Assembly: GCA_965112735.1 (NCBI GenBank)
Contig: OZ218954.1
Location: 806,001-870,000, forward strand
Source of the DNA: Phaeosaccion multiseriatum
Lineage: Eukaryota > Ochrophyta, other classes
Length of the DNA stretch: 64,000 bases
Reading direction: 5' to 3'
The notes beneath the pieces were generated by a model. That model did not search any database. It saw only the letters and a program-made list of their open reading frames with translations, and was not told where the DNA came from. Position 1 is the first letter of the stretch; every line of letters starts with the position of its first letter. Made by a program: the position numbers and the translations under genes. Below are positions 35,665 through 45,845 of the stretch, piece by piece.

Positions 35665-36175
35665 CCCCCCCCCCTTTTTCTTCCTTCCTCTTCCTCTCAT
35701 TCTTGCTCTCATTCTCTGTCTCTGCCCCCCTCCATCCCTCGCCCCGTTTTTGGGTGATGAGAAGGGCCGATACGCAACCTTTTCTGACGATAAAGGCCGA
35801 TTCGAGGCTCACATCAACACCGACAAGGTCAAGGTAAGAGTGTGTCACAGTGGGGAGGAGAAGGCGATGCTCACTCTCTCTCGGCTTCGCCCGGTTCCCA
35901 TCAAGGGTGCGTCCGTCCATAGGTCAACCCATTCACCCTGCCTCTTTTTGGTCCCCCTTCTCCATCTCCTCCTTTCGACCCAGTCGGTGGCCATGTTAGA
36001 AAAGCCCTCCAACGACGGCCAGCAAACTCTCTACATTACGCGGTGGATGGATGCCAACCAGGACACCTTGCTGAGCAGCATCCTGGCGTCGGGGGAGGAG
36101 GGGGAATATGAGGAGGGGGCTGTGGACTACTGGCACAAGCTCAAGCAGGTCTTCGGGGAAGAGTGGGTCATCTGA
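35073..36175 (+). CDS. Plastid-targeted small protein, possible HutX/ChuX-like fold, 4 exons, about 192 aa
   Basis: Exons: 35073-35246, 35346-35489, 35765-35833 (or from 35762), 35984-36175 (TGA). The N-terminus MAHVGMVKLLLLVALSFQA... is a signal peptide ending CCVAFISD, with Phe at the site and a basic transit region after it. The mature part of about 140 residues has CRFVCMTEGAILESVGSFENL, KGRYATFSDDKGRFEAHI and SVAMLEKPSNDGQQTLYITRWMD. The order NGA-h-E ... GRY-x-h ... FEAHI ... EKPS resembles bacterial haem-utilisation HutX/ChuX proteins. That is a resemblance judged by eye and may be wrong; the haem-ligand residues cannot be assigned. The intron before exon 3 holds a 58-bp CT array. Confidence 0.65.
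35604..35661. repeat. (CT)n microsatellite in HutX-like gene intron 2
   Basis: Pure CT dinucleotide followed by a C run and T run, part of a long pyrimidine tract before exon 3. Confidence 0.95.
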
Positions 36176-37050
36176 GTACATGGACTTGGGATGAGGAATC
36201 TCCACCACACCGCACTCGAGGAGTGGTCGGTCTGGGCATCCATTTGAGGATAACTGTGGTGAGTGCACCTACTTGAGTACGTATCACACACCATACGAAG
36301 AGTGCATCGTCTGAGGATCTGAACATGTACTCTGTAGCTGGTAGTGCTCGGGTGCGTGAGAGGTCGACGGCTGCAGTAGTGGATTCTTTGGCAGAGGCTG
36401 GGCTAGTGAATTGGGCTGGGAATTGTATAGAGTGGGGGAGAGACAGGACATGAAATGAAGGGAGAGGCTCTTGTGTGTGTCCGTGCTACTCCTCTATTCG
36501 ACGGAAGGCCTACGGTGAATGCGTTGAATGAGAAGCAGGAGCAGCGGTGGGACTATACGGCCGGGCAAGGAGATGCACAAAAGGAGAGGTGCGCGTATCA
36601 AAACATCAAAAAGAGTCGAGTCATTCCGGAGGGAAAAAAAAAAATAATAAAAAGTTCTTTATAAATAGAAATTAAATCTATATACAACGCCCCAACACAC
36701 GAGCCCAAAGCCGCCCTCTCCGAAGGGACAAGGCTCGCGCGCCGTTCGTCACGTTGCTTGCTCTCTGTGGTGCGCTGGAAAATAAAGGTCCGACTCGCAA
36801 CACCCGGCCCCCTTCCCCTCAAGCGCTGGTATAAAGCCCCGGTGGGATGGGGTGAGGTCGAGCACAGGTTTCGAATGCTTCAAGGGGAAGGGGGTGGGCG
36901 TATTGCTTCGCCTCGGTCTACATAGGGCGACGCAGGCATGCTCCTGTCGGTTTCTCTTTGACTATACGTGGTCCAATGTCGCTGCCCTTGCTCCTGTTCG
37001 TCCTCAGCGACAGCAGCAGCAGCTCCCCCCCCCCCCCACTTTGGAAGAGC
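36176..37050. other. Convergent spacer between HutX-like gene and LHC
   Basis: No coding sequence seen. An AT-rich island at 36633-36685 (AAAAAAAATAATAAAAAG, TTTATAAATAGAAATTAAAT) lies mid-spacer and may hold poly(A) signals for either gene. Confidence 0.55.
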
Positions 37051-38200
37051 TTAGTTCCAGTTGTAGGAGAAGCCAAGCACATCGTTGATGATGTAGGGGT
37101 GTCCGTCAAGCTTCTCGTGCACCATGAGGGCGAGGATGCCCATCTGCGCGGCGCGGCCGTTGTTAAGCTCAATGGCGCGCTTGCGCAGCTGGGTCTCCTC
37201 GTCCCAGGACTCCCACGTCTTGTTGGGGGCGAATCGGTTCATGTCACCGGGGGTGGAGCCCTCCACCTGGAGCATGACGCCAGTCTCCAGCCATCCGATG
37301 AACACCGCCAGCTGGACCAGGCCCAGGAGAGGGATGTGGGACAGCGCAGCCAAGCCGTTGGGCACATCCGAGAACTTGATGTTCTCAGACACCGACAGGT
37401 AGCCGGGCAGGCGCACGTTCTGCTGGACCAGGTGGCCAAGGATGGCAAGCATCGAAATACGGCCGTGCTTGACCTCAACGTATCGGAGTCGGTCGAATCG
37501 CTCCTGGTCGGCGTCCACAACGAGCCCAAGGGGATCGTAGAACCTGGTGGTGAGGGTGAGGGAGTGACGAGAGTAGGACGGAGTGAGAAGGGGAGGAGGC
37601 AGTGTGAGGAGAGTGTGAGGCTCAAATGGCCGGAGGGGTGGTGGGGGGGGGGTGCCGCAGCAACTATAGAGGGTGGGGGGTGCCGCAAGCAACTACAGAG
37701 GTTCAGCAAGTGAAATCCTGAGACAGGTACGTAAGCAAAAAACATGGATGATGTCACTCAGTGGAGATGCAGCAAGTAATCGATGCAGGGAAGTGACAAG
37801 CGTGCAGCAAAGCCCCTTCAGTGCCGTTGCATGCGGTTGCAAAGCGAAATGCACGCAGCACTTGCGGCGCAACGTACGTCAGCCCCTTCCCTCGAAGAGG
37901 TGGGCAGCCTTCCGAAACAAGCATCCTTTCTTCCGCGTCTCCCCCGCTGCACCGTGCACCGACAGACACAGCCACGACAAGTCGTCCCCTTCTCTCCCCT
38001 TCCCTTCCCCCCCCCGTACCACCGGTCTCTCTCACTCACCCGATGGGGGCCTGAGCTCCGAGCTCCCCCTCGAAGCTCATCTTCATGCTGCTGCTACTCT
38101 TGGGGGCCTTGGCGATCGCGCCGCCGGTGAAGGCGGTGGGTGCCACGAAGGCGGAGGCGCACCCGAGGGTGGCCAGTGCGGCGAGGCAAGCAGTCTTCAT
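37051..38200 (-). CDS. Chlorophyll a/c-type light-harvesting protein (FCP/VCP family), 2 exons, 217 aa
   Basis: Exons: 38200-38040 and 37543-37051 (TAA), phase 2 junction. The precursor starts MKTACLAALATLGCASAFVAP, a textbook ASAFAP-type signal peptide, then a short Ser/Lys transit stretch (KAPKSSSSMKMS). The mature protein begins near FEGELGAQAPIGFYDPLGL. Helix 1 carries the chlorophyll ligand Glu and Arg in EVKHGRISMLAILGHLV; helix 3 carries ELNNGRAAQMGILALMVHE, the two symmetric ExxxxR-type LHC motifs. Helix 2 is LLGLVQLAVFIGWLETG. Length is normal for the family. It binds chlorophylls and carotenoids in the thylakoid antenna. Which carotenoid it binds cannot be told from sequence. Confidence 0.95.
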
Positions 38201-38505
38201 TCTAGGAGAGGGTAAAGAGATGGACAAAGCAAAAATGTTGAGTGTAAGGGAATGGAGGATACATCCTGAGCCCCGGGGGGTAGGATCATTGACTTGGTTG
38301 GCGTTACATTCGTGTGCATTTTTTAAATGGGAAGGAGAGATGGGAAAAAGAGAGAAACAACAAGAGAGATCCAGAGGATGGAGACAAAGAGAGAGAGAGA
38401 ACGGGGGGCGATGAACGATAGATAGATAGACAGAGACAGAGACACATATAGAGATTGGGAGACAGAGAAAGAGGTATCTGTTACAGCAGGGGGCTCTCTC
38501 TCCCT
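38201..38505. promoter_or_regulatory. Probable bidirectional promoter, LHC / SSxxxGD-repeat gene
   Basis: 305-bp divergent spacer. Purine-rich (GAGA/GATA runs at 38390-38450), no gene or TATA box recognised. Confidence 0.4.
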
Positions 38506-40490
38506 ATGGAGTCGGTGTGCAGCAATGCGGGATCCAGCCTGCGAGGAGGGGGCGGGGTGGCCTCCGTGGCGTATTCGGAGCGGCCCTTACCCATGTCCCA
38601 GCGGGCGGCCATGAATAAAGTCCTGAAGAAGAAACTCAGCACGTCGAGTCTGGTGTTTGGCGACATGAGTCTGGACTACAGCCGCAGCAGCACGCAGCAG
38701 CACCCGGAGTTGAAAGACCTATTTGACCCCGAGCAGGCAAAGAAGAACAAGGAGATGAAAAGAGGCAAGTGAACAGCTCGCTTTCTCTCCCCACAAACTC
38801 TATCCCTTTCTCCCCTTCCCTATCTGGCCCCTCTGTGACCCCTGACCCTGACTCCCTGCTCCGCACGGCTCTCTCAAACAGCGCTCACGGAAACTGGAGT
38901 CGTGTTGGGCACAGAGCCAAATGAGTGGGGCAAAACAAGCAGCGCTTTCGTGGACCCTGGAGACAAGCTGCACGAGTTTAGAGGTAGACTGAACGTCGGC
39001 GCGAAGAAGGGCTTGGTACGCTCCTCGATCAAGTTTGGGGATGTCAAGGCCACAGAGGATACGTATCACGTAAGTCTCAAGCCTCTGGTCCGCACATCCA
39101 CGTTACTGGTCTGTTCTCTCCGCACTTATGTGCGACTCTCTGCCTCGAACCACATCACCACCACCACCAGCCAGCCAACCAAGCGAGAACTGCTGCTGAC
39201 CAAATGGGATTATCTTTCCTGTTTGTCACACATCGCACGCTCATTGTCTTGTGCGCCTCTATTTGCCGCTTGTTCTTTTTCTTATCCTTCTCGCCCTCAC
39301 AGACATATAGGGGCCAGCCGCTGTCGGCCGATGTACAGCAGGCAGCGAGGGAGCAATACGACTGTAACCGGAAAAGTTACACGGCCTTACTAGAGAGGGC
39401 CCGAAATCCAACCGAAGTTCTTTCACTGAATGGCAGCAGTGGCAGGATCAACTACAGGGCGAGCGGCCCCTCCTCTTGCGTCAGGAGGGCTCGGGGATTG
39501 GGCGGTTGCTTCATCAAGACGCCCAACAACGCCCGTGACGAACAAGACGAGGGACTAAGGGGGGGGGGAGATGATGCGGCATTGTATTGTACTAGTGGAG
39601 AGTCTTGCTACGGAGATTGCACCTCAAGCCTTGCAGCAGGGCCGACAGCTCCAGCCCGGATAAGGAATAGAAAGCCCAAGAACAACATTGTCCTCGGGGA
39701 CAACAGAATGGTGGTAAGCAGTATACAGATGGAAAAAAAGGGGGGGAGAAGTAGACACTAGAGAGTATATCATCCATCCACACGCCACATAGGAGAAGGA
39801 GCCCGTTCTATGTCTTACTGAGCACAACCCAGGAACGCGCCCTCCTTGGGCCCTCCTCGCCGCTCACAGCCCCCCTGGAAAGGCGTGTGTCTCGCTCAAC
39901 AATACTCATGCCCTCCCACGCACTTGTCAATTTGCGATGGTACCCTATGCTGCGGCCCCCCACCCATTACACGTGTCATGCCCTTTTCCTTCCCGTTGCT
40001 CACAGGTGACAAAGACGGCGATGAGAGACAGTTTGGATCGCGTGGTGGAGGCCGCCCAGAGAGACTCAGCCAGCGGACAGCTGCACACAGGCATAGACCC
40101 CAAGGTGCTCAAGAAGGCGCTAACAGGTACATTCACATTGTCATTCTCTACTCTCTCTTGTCTCTTTTGTCTCTCTCTCTCTCGCTCTCTCCGTCACTAC
40201 CTCCCTCCCTCCCCCCCTCCCCCCCTCCCTCACTCACTTCCTCACGTACTCACCCATCCACCCACTCACTCACTTACTCACTCACTCGCTCACTCACTCA
40301 CTCACTCACTCACTCACACACTCACTCACACACTCACTCACTCACTCAACACTCAGGGTCGTCGATAATGCTCGGCGACGCCGCCAACGACTGGTCCACG
40401 AGCAGCACCATGGAGAACTGGTACAGTGACGACACTTACTACGATGTTGACGTAGAGGCTGAATCATCAATATGTCCATCGATTACTTAA
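38506..40490 (+). CDS. Protein with four SS-h-x-h-GD repeats, function unknown, 5 exons, 370 aa
   Basis: Exons: 38506-38764, 38882-39069, 39303-39713, 40006-40126, 40357-40490 (TAA). Intron 1 uses a GC donor (AAAGAG|GCAAGTGA); the nearby GT gives a frame with a stop, so the GC-AG intron is required. The protein carries a recurring short motif at wide spacing: SSLVFGDMSLDY, SSIKFGDVKATEDTY, NNIVLGDNRMV and SSIMLGDAANDW, with an aromatic or acidic residue a few positions on. Between them the chain is basic, Ser-rich and probably disordered. Repeats of this kind, with short hydrophobic-Gly-Asp cores, are seen in some cytoskeleton or axoneme binding proteins of protists, but I cannot assign a function. 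No signal peptide. Confidence 0.75.
38765..38881 (+). other. GC-AG intron
   Basis: The donor reads GAG|GCAAGT, the classic strong GC donor, with CAAACAG as acceptor. Phase 1 joining gives MKRALTETGVVLGTEP; the GT 3 nt further joins out of frame. Confidence 0.8.
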
Positions 40491-40689
40491 TTAAATAAGT
40501 TAGTGGTTACCTTTAGTTAAGAGAAAAAAGAATAATCAAGCGACCAATCAACCAATCAATCAATCAATCAATCAGTCCACCAACCAGCCAGCCACAACCA
40601 AGCAAGCAAGCAACCAACCAGCCAATCCATCATTCAATGGATCAATCAATCGATCGATCAACCAACCAACCGACCACCTCACCACCCGG
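40491..40689. other. Short convergent spacer with AT-rich island
   Basis: 199 bp between two stop codons. TTACTTAATTAAATAAGTTAG at the start is AT-rich and palindromic around TTAATTAA, likely the 3'-end signal. Then a CAATCAATCAAT tetranucleotide tract and CCAACCAGCC near-repeats. Confidence 0.55.
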
Positions 40690-40938
40690 TCAATCAAGGA
40701 GCTCATCCAGCAGCAACCCGTCCCTCAACTGGAGGGGAATGGCTTCCTCATTGTCGGACAGCACCGCCTCCGCCACAACCTCTCCGATAAAGGCGTGATG
40801 GATCAGACCCCGGGGGCCCAAGGCAGCTACCACCCAGGGGGTTGGGCTGCTTATGCTTGGGCCAAGGTCCCGTTGCAGCTGGTCTCCCCCCCCCTCCTCC
40901 TCCTCCTCCTCCTCCTCCTCCTCCTCCTCCTCCTCCTC

Positions 40939-40972
<34 letters not shown>

Positions 40973-43900
40973 CCCCTCAGCCTCCCAGCAAGGGGGATAC
41001 GGCCGTAGCTGCTGCGCTCTCTGATCAGTAAAGAGCAGGCAAGGAAAAGGACGACGAAGTGGTGGTGGTGGTGGTGGAGGAGGAGGAGGAGGAGGAGGAG
41101 GAGGAGGAGGAGGAGGAGGAGGAGGAGGAGGAGGCGGAGGAGGAGGCGGAGGCGGAGGAGGAAGAGGAGGAGAGGGAGGACGGGCGGCTCAGCATCCAGG
41201 GTGGGCGGTAGCGCAGGTGAAGAGAGCATAACGGAGACGGGTGATCGAAGTCAATCAACTGAAACTGAAGCTTACCGCCCCACCCGCGTCCCGCAGGTCA
41301 CCCTTGTTGGCTTTCGTCCGCGAAGCCCCTGGGTGTGTATGTGCGTGCGTGCATGCGTGCGTTTCGCGAAAGGATAGGGGGGCGGAGACGTAAGAAAGAG
41401 GGGACAGGGCGAGCAAGACCATATCCGTGTATATCTCGGGGGGGACTACACGCACGCACACACACACACACGCACGCACGCACCCGATAAAAGACCTCGA
41501 TTTTGGGTGTGATATCCTGCTCCGCTTCGCTCATATCGAGCGGTCCACCCCTGCCGGTGAGGGGGATCCTGTCCTTGGTGGAGCCTGTTGACGGAGATAC
41601 GACCGGCAAGGAGGGAGGCAGGAGGAGGTGATGAGGAGGACGATGAGGCGTACGTGTAAAAATCACCGCTCTTGTTCCGTCTCTCCCTCTCAACCCCCCC
41701 CCCCCCCCCCTTCCTATCCCCTCCCCTCCTCTCTCTCCTCTCCCCTGCTGTCTCCTCTCCCTTCTCCCTCTCCATCTCTCTCTATCCTGTCTCTCTCTTC
41801 CCTCTCCCCTGCTGTCTCCTCTCCCTTCTCTCTCTCCATCTCTCTCTATCCTGTCTCTCTCTTCCCTCTCCCCTGCTGTCTCCTCTCCCTTCTCTCTCTC
41901 CATCTCTCTCTATCCTGTCTCTCTCTTCCCTCTCCCCTGCTGTCTCCTTTCCCTTCTCTCTCTCCATCTCTCTCTATCCTGTCTCTCTCTTCCCTCTCCC
42001 CTGCTGTCTCCTCTCCCTTCTCTCTCTCCATCTCTCTCTATCCTGTCTCTCTCTGTCTTGCTCTCTCTGTCTCTCTCCATCTCTCTCTATCCTGTCTCTC
42101 TCTGTCTTGCTCTCTCTGTCTCTCTCCATCTCTCTCTATCCTGTCTCTCTCTTCCCTCTCCCCTGCTGTCTCCTCTCCCTTCTCTCTCTCCATCTCTCTC
42201 TATCCTGTCTCTCTCTGTCTTGCTCTCTCTGTCTCTCTCCATCTCTCTCTATCCTGTCTCTCTCTGTCTTGCTCTCTCTGTCTCTCTCCATCTCTCTCTA
42301 TCCTGTCTCTCTCTTCCCTCTCCCCTGCTGTCTCCTCTCCCTTCTCTCTCTCCATCTCTCTCTATCCTGTCTCTCTCTGTCTTGCTCTCTCTGTCTCTCT
42401 CCATCTCTCTCTATCCTGTCTCTCTCTGTCTCTCCTCTCCCCTCCTCTCCTTCTCTTCTCTCCGTCTCGATCTCTCTCACTCTCTTTCTCTTCCCCCTTC
42501 TCACCGATGATAAGCTCATTCCGCCCCGGCCCATTGGGCACCACATACTGCCCATAGAGTACAGCGGTGTCAAGCCTGTCCTGCCTCCCAGAAGAAGACG
42601 AATGCCCCCCATTCTCCTTCTCCTCTACGCTAATGTCGTTGTCATAGACAAGGCTCTGCCCTCTTACAAGATGTAGGCCCTTGACCTCTTTCACCCCGGA
42701 CAGCTCCGCCACACCTGCCCCCATGGCCACCACCACTGCGTCAAACCCTAATTCGCCATCTGTGACTCTGTTGTTGATTTTCTCGCTGGTGTCAGGACTG
42801 TTGCTTCTCTCACTGGTGCTGCTCTCGCTTGCTCCCTCCCCCACAGTCACACCTACTACAGAATCCCCCGCTGCTTCCCAACCCCCTACACCCCCCGGGT
42901 CAGTGACGTCATCAACTCGCTTCTTGACCCAGGTGGCCCCCAGCTTCTCACAGGCCTTCCACAGCCCCTCCATGTATAGGGTGGATTCGATGATCACGCC
43001 TCCTTCGATCCGCACCCCGGCCCGAGAGGCGGTCTGCTTAGCTCCTCCTCCTCCTCCTGCTGCTGCTGCTGCTACTGCTCCTGCTCCTCCCCCTATTGTT
43101 GTGGTTGTTGTTGCTGCTGTTGCTGCTGCTGCTGTTGTCGTTGTTGTTGCTGCTGCTGGTGCTGTATCACCATCTGCTGCGCCGTTCCCTGACTCGCTGC
43201 TATCGACCGGCACCGCCGCAACATGTTCGCTACAAATAGTGTCGAGGTAGTCGAGGTTGATGCCTGGGGCTTGCTCACGCATCTCTTGGACGCTTAGCCA
43301 CGACAGTCGGTGTGGGTTGGCTTTCATCTGTTCCGTTCGGGAGTGAGTGTGTAGGTTAGAGTAGGGTAGGGCCCATGGGTTCATGACAAAAACAGAAAAG
43401 GCGCAGCGTGCCGGGCGTGGGAGAGGTAAAAGTTGGTAGTCTTGGGGGCGGCGAGGGAGAAGGGTAGAGAAAGAGAGAGAGAAGCAAGGGAGGGGGGGGG
43501 GGGCGAGAAGGGGAGAGTGGGAAAAACCCAACCCGACCACCCCTTTACGTCCCCAACGAAAGTAAGCTCTCTCCCGCCTTCGTGTCCATTGCTCTCTCCA
43601 CACAAATACGCACCCCTTTGGTGATGGTCTTGTACATATTGCTGTCGAGTATGGGTCGAACGATATTGGTGCATCGCACGCAGCTGTCACCCCCGTTCTC
43701 AGCGTCCGCCACCGCGATAAGTCGATGCGCCGCGGCCAGCCCCTCTTCTCCTTTCCATAGGATCTTTCCGCGAGCGCTCAGAGGGTGAAGTAAACCTTTA
43801 TGCACAGGAGGAGGGGAGGTGGGTGCAGATAATGACGTTGGTGAGAGGCACTCTGGACGGTGTAGGGGATGGATCCTCCTCCTCCTCCACCTTTGCCCTC

Positions 43901-44321
43901 CAGCTTTTCCTCTTCTTTCATCCCTCTTCAAGGCGCGCCACCTACTTGCCTGCGGACACTGCTGAAGCTCCACGCTTGTCAATGTCCTGGGGGTCGAAAA
44001 GGACTGCAGAGGACAGGAGGGAGAGAAGGACCCAGCAAAAGGTAAGATGAAGGAGAGAATGAGCCAAGAGAAACCTCACTCACCTACGGATGCTCCTCGC
44101 TTCGCCAAGTTGTATGTTACAGCCAAGCCCGAGAAGCCTCCACCGACAACAGCGACGCGGAAGCCCCGGGCTCCTGATATGGCAGCCATCACCAGCACCA
44201 CGATGGTGGTGACTCTACCGCTTCGGCTACCGCTGCTGCTGCTGCTGCTGCTGCTGGTGGTGGTGGTGGTGCTGGTCGTCGTGCTCCTTCTCCTACGGTG
44301 GTGTATCCTGAGACTTGCCAT
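40690..44321 (-). CDS. FAD-dependent oxidoreductase of the D-amino-acid/glycine oxidase (DAO) family, 7 exons, 593 aa
   Basis: Exons 5' to 3': 44321-44084, 44003-43950, 43795-43614, 43327-42505, 41584-41484, 41328-41276, 41020-40690 (TGA). Intron 2 has a GC donor (GCAG|GCAAGT). The start is ATG 44321, or ATG 44186 if the Thr/Ser-rich leader is not coding. The FAD dinucleotide motif is VVGGGFSGLAVTYNLAKRG (about 58-76), followed by SAVSAGLLHPLSARGK, the family's second flavin motif, and PWVVAALGPRGLIHHAFIGE at the C-terminus, typical of DAO enzymes. Exon 4 has a long Thr/Ala/Gly insert that starts with a copy of the dispersed motif (ADGDTAPAAA). Exon 7 has a Gln then Glu run from CTG/CTC repeats. 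Expected reaction is flavin-dependent oxidation of an amine or amino acid; a tRNA-modifying MnmC-like role is an alternative. The placement of exon 6 is the least certain. Confidence 0.8.
41585..42504 (-). other. DAO intron 4 filled by a CT-rich minisatellite
   Basis: 41690-42450 is an array of about 64-bp and 52-bp units built from CCATCTCTCTCTATCCTGTC and CTCCCCTGCTGTCTCCTCTC blocks on the plus strand, GA-rich on the gene strand. Two unit types alternate, so the array grew by repeated unequal exchange. Confidence 0.9.
43796..43949 (-). other. GC-AG intron in DAO gene
   Basis: Spans 43796-43949 on the minus strand. The donor is GCAG|GCAAGTAGG and the acceptor CATAAAG. Phase 1 joining gives SAVSAG-LLHPLSARGK, a perfect family motif; using the GT 4 nt later breaks it. 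Confidence 0.8.
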
Positions 44322-44488
44322 GTGGCGGCTGACTGGAGGCTGGAGGATATAATGATGAGAGGAAGAGACAGCAAAAAGGACAAGACAAGCACACGTGTTG
44401 GTGGCTCAAGTTGAGATCACAGATGCCGGGCTGCCGCATAGGGGAGGAAGAAGGGTCCTCGAGGTGGTGAACGGCAAGTTTTGCAAAG
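44322..44488. promoter_or_regulatory. Probable bidirectional promoter, DAO / RPC7
   Basis: Only 167 bp between start codons, the shortest divergent spacer here. No TATA box; CACGTG at 44391-44396 is a palindromic E/G-box type site. Confidence 0.45.
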
Positions 44489-45481
44489 ATGGCGGGCCGG
44501 GGGAGAGGGGGGAGAGGCGGAGGGCGGGGAGGAGGCTCTGAGGGCTTTAACCTCCTCCGGGAAACGGCCGACGACCTGGGGATAGACTCGCGGACCATCG
44601 GGTTTGAGGTGAGGGCCAGGAGGAATTGGGGTCAGAAAGGGGGACCAACCCTACCTTTTACCTCTACCCTTTCTCTCTCTCTCTCTGACAGTACACTCCC
44701 TCTGCTTGCCCCCTTCTCTGTCCGCTCATTTGCTCATGCGTAGAACGACCCTCCGCCTCTGTATCCTGAAATGGCCCTACCGAGCCCCGTGATGCTCACC
44801 GAGGAGGACCGATATCGCGTGCAGAAGCAACGAGAGCTGGTGTTCAGACTCCGAAACTCGCCATATCATATCGTTCAGGTGTGCAATGGGGGCGGAGAGA
44901 GAAGAGCGGCGAGTTTGGCGTCCCCGATTTCAGTTCTCTTGCTCGCCCCGTTCACCTGTTCAGGTCCTCTCTCGCCCCTCTCGCAGGCGAATAGCATCAA
45001 CGATATCGAGCGCTACACCGACCACAGGAGGAAAGGCGCCGGTCGCGGCCGCGGCCGCGGCAGCAGCAGCAGCAGTAGCCTCTACCAGTCGCTTACTTCG
45101 GCGCCAACGGAGGCAGGAGAGACGTATCTACCGGCGGAGCTAATTGGCAACAAGCTCGTAGCGGGAGGGAGGCAGGGAGGCACCGCAGCAGCGGCAGCAG
45201 CGGCGGCTGCAGCGATCCCACACCTTGCGCGGTCCGGCAAGGCTCTTAGCGCGCTGGAAGACAGAGAACAAAAGAGCCAAGCAGGCGGAGGGGCGGGAGG
45301 GACGCCCGGGAAGGCCGCAGGAGCAGCCGGAGATGAGCAGGGCAGCGATGTGGACCAGGAAGAGCAACCCGAGAACATCGTGGAGGATGAGGACGACTAC
45401 GGCATCAACCATTACGACAGTGCAGAAGAGAGGATGAGCGATGACGGAGGGGGGGGGGATGGAGGGGACGCAATCTTTTGA
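44489..45481 (+). CDS. RNA polymerase III subunit RPC7 (Rpc31-like), 3 exons, 249 aa
   Basis: Exons: 44489-44608, 44744-44878, 44987-45481 (TGA). The protein opens with [15 protein letters not shown], then DPPPLYPEMALPSPVMLTEE followed by a helical RVQKQRELVFRLRNSPYHI, matching the conserved core of RPC7/Rpc31 (a P-x-h-P-P-x-P after a Gly/Arg-rich start). It ends with an acidic tail EDEDDYGINHYDSAEERMSDD, close to the family's DDYNxxYFDxGE ending. The middle is an algal insert rich in Ala and Gly ([17 protein letters not shown]). RPC7 belongs to the Pol III-specific initiation trimer and works in the nucleus on tRNA and 5S genes. Assignment is by eye from these motifs. Confidence 0.82.
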
Positions 45482-45812
45482 TTGGATTTGTCAAGGCGGA
45501 CGGGCAAGACGACCGTCCATGGGGCCCTTCGGACGCAATCTTTTCGCATTCCTCACTGTTGGGCGAACTCTACAGAATGAAGAACCACGGACACAGCGGC
45601 GAGTGGACCAAACCGCAGAGCTCCTCCGATTGTCGCAGACTAAAATAGGTTTTGCAGCAGAAGGAAGGCGCCACAGGAGCCGCACACTATCTTAGGGGGG
45701 GCAGATTCATCGGGCCGTGAGTTGGGAGTGGTGGGGAGACAGAGAGACAGACGAAGAGAAAGGGAGGGAGAGAGAGAGAACAGAGAGAGACAGGGACACA
45801 GACAGGTAACTG

Positions 45813-45845
<33 letters not shown>

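Noticed and set aside
41628-42676. Ser-Leu-rich open frames of about 300 codons
   Set aside because: Products of the CT-rich minisatellite in the DAO intron.
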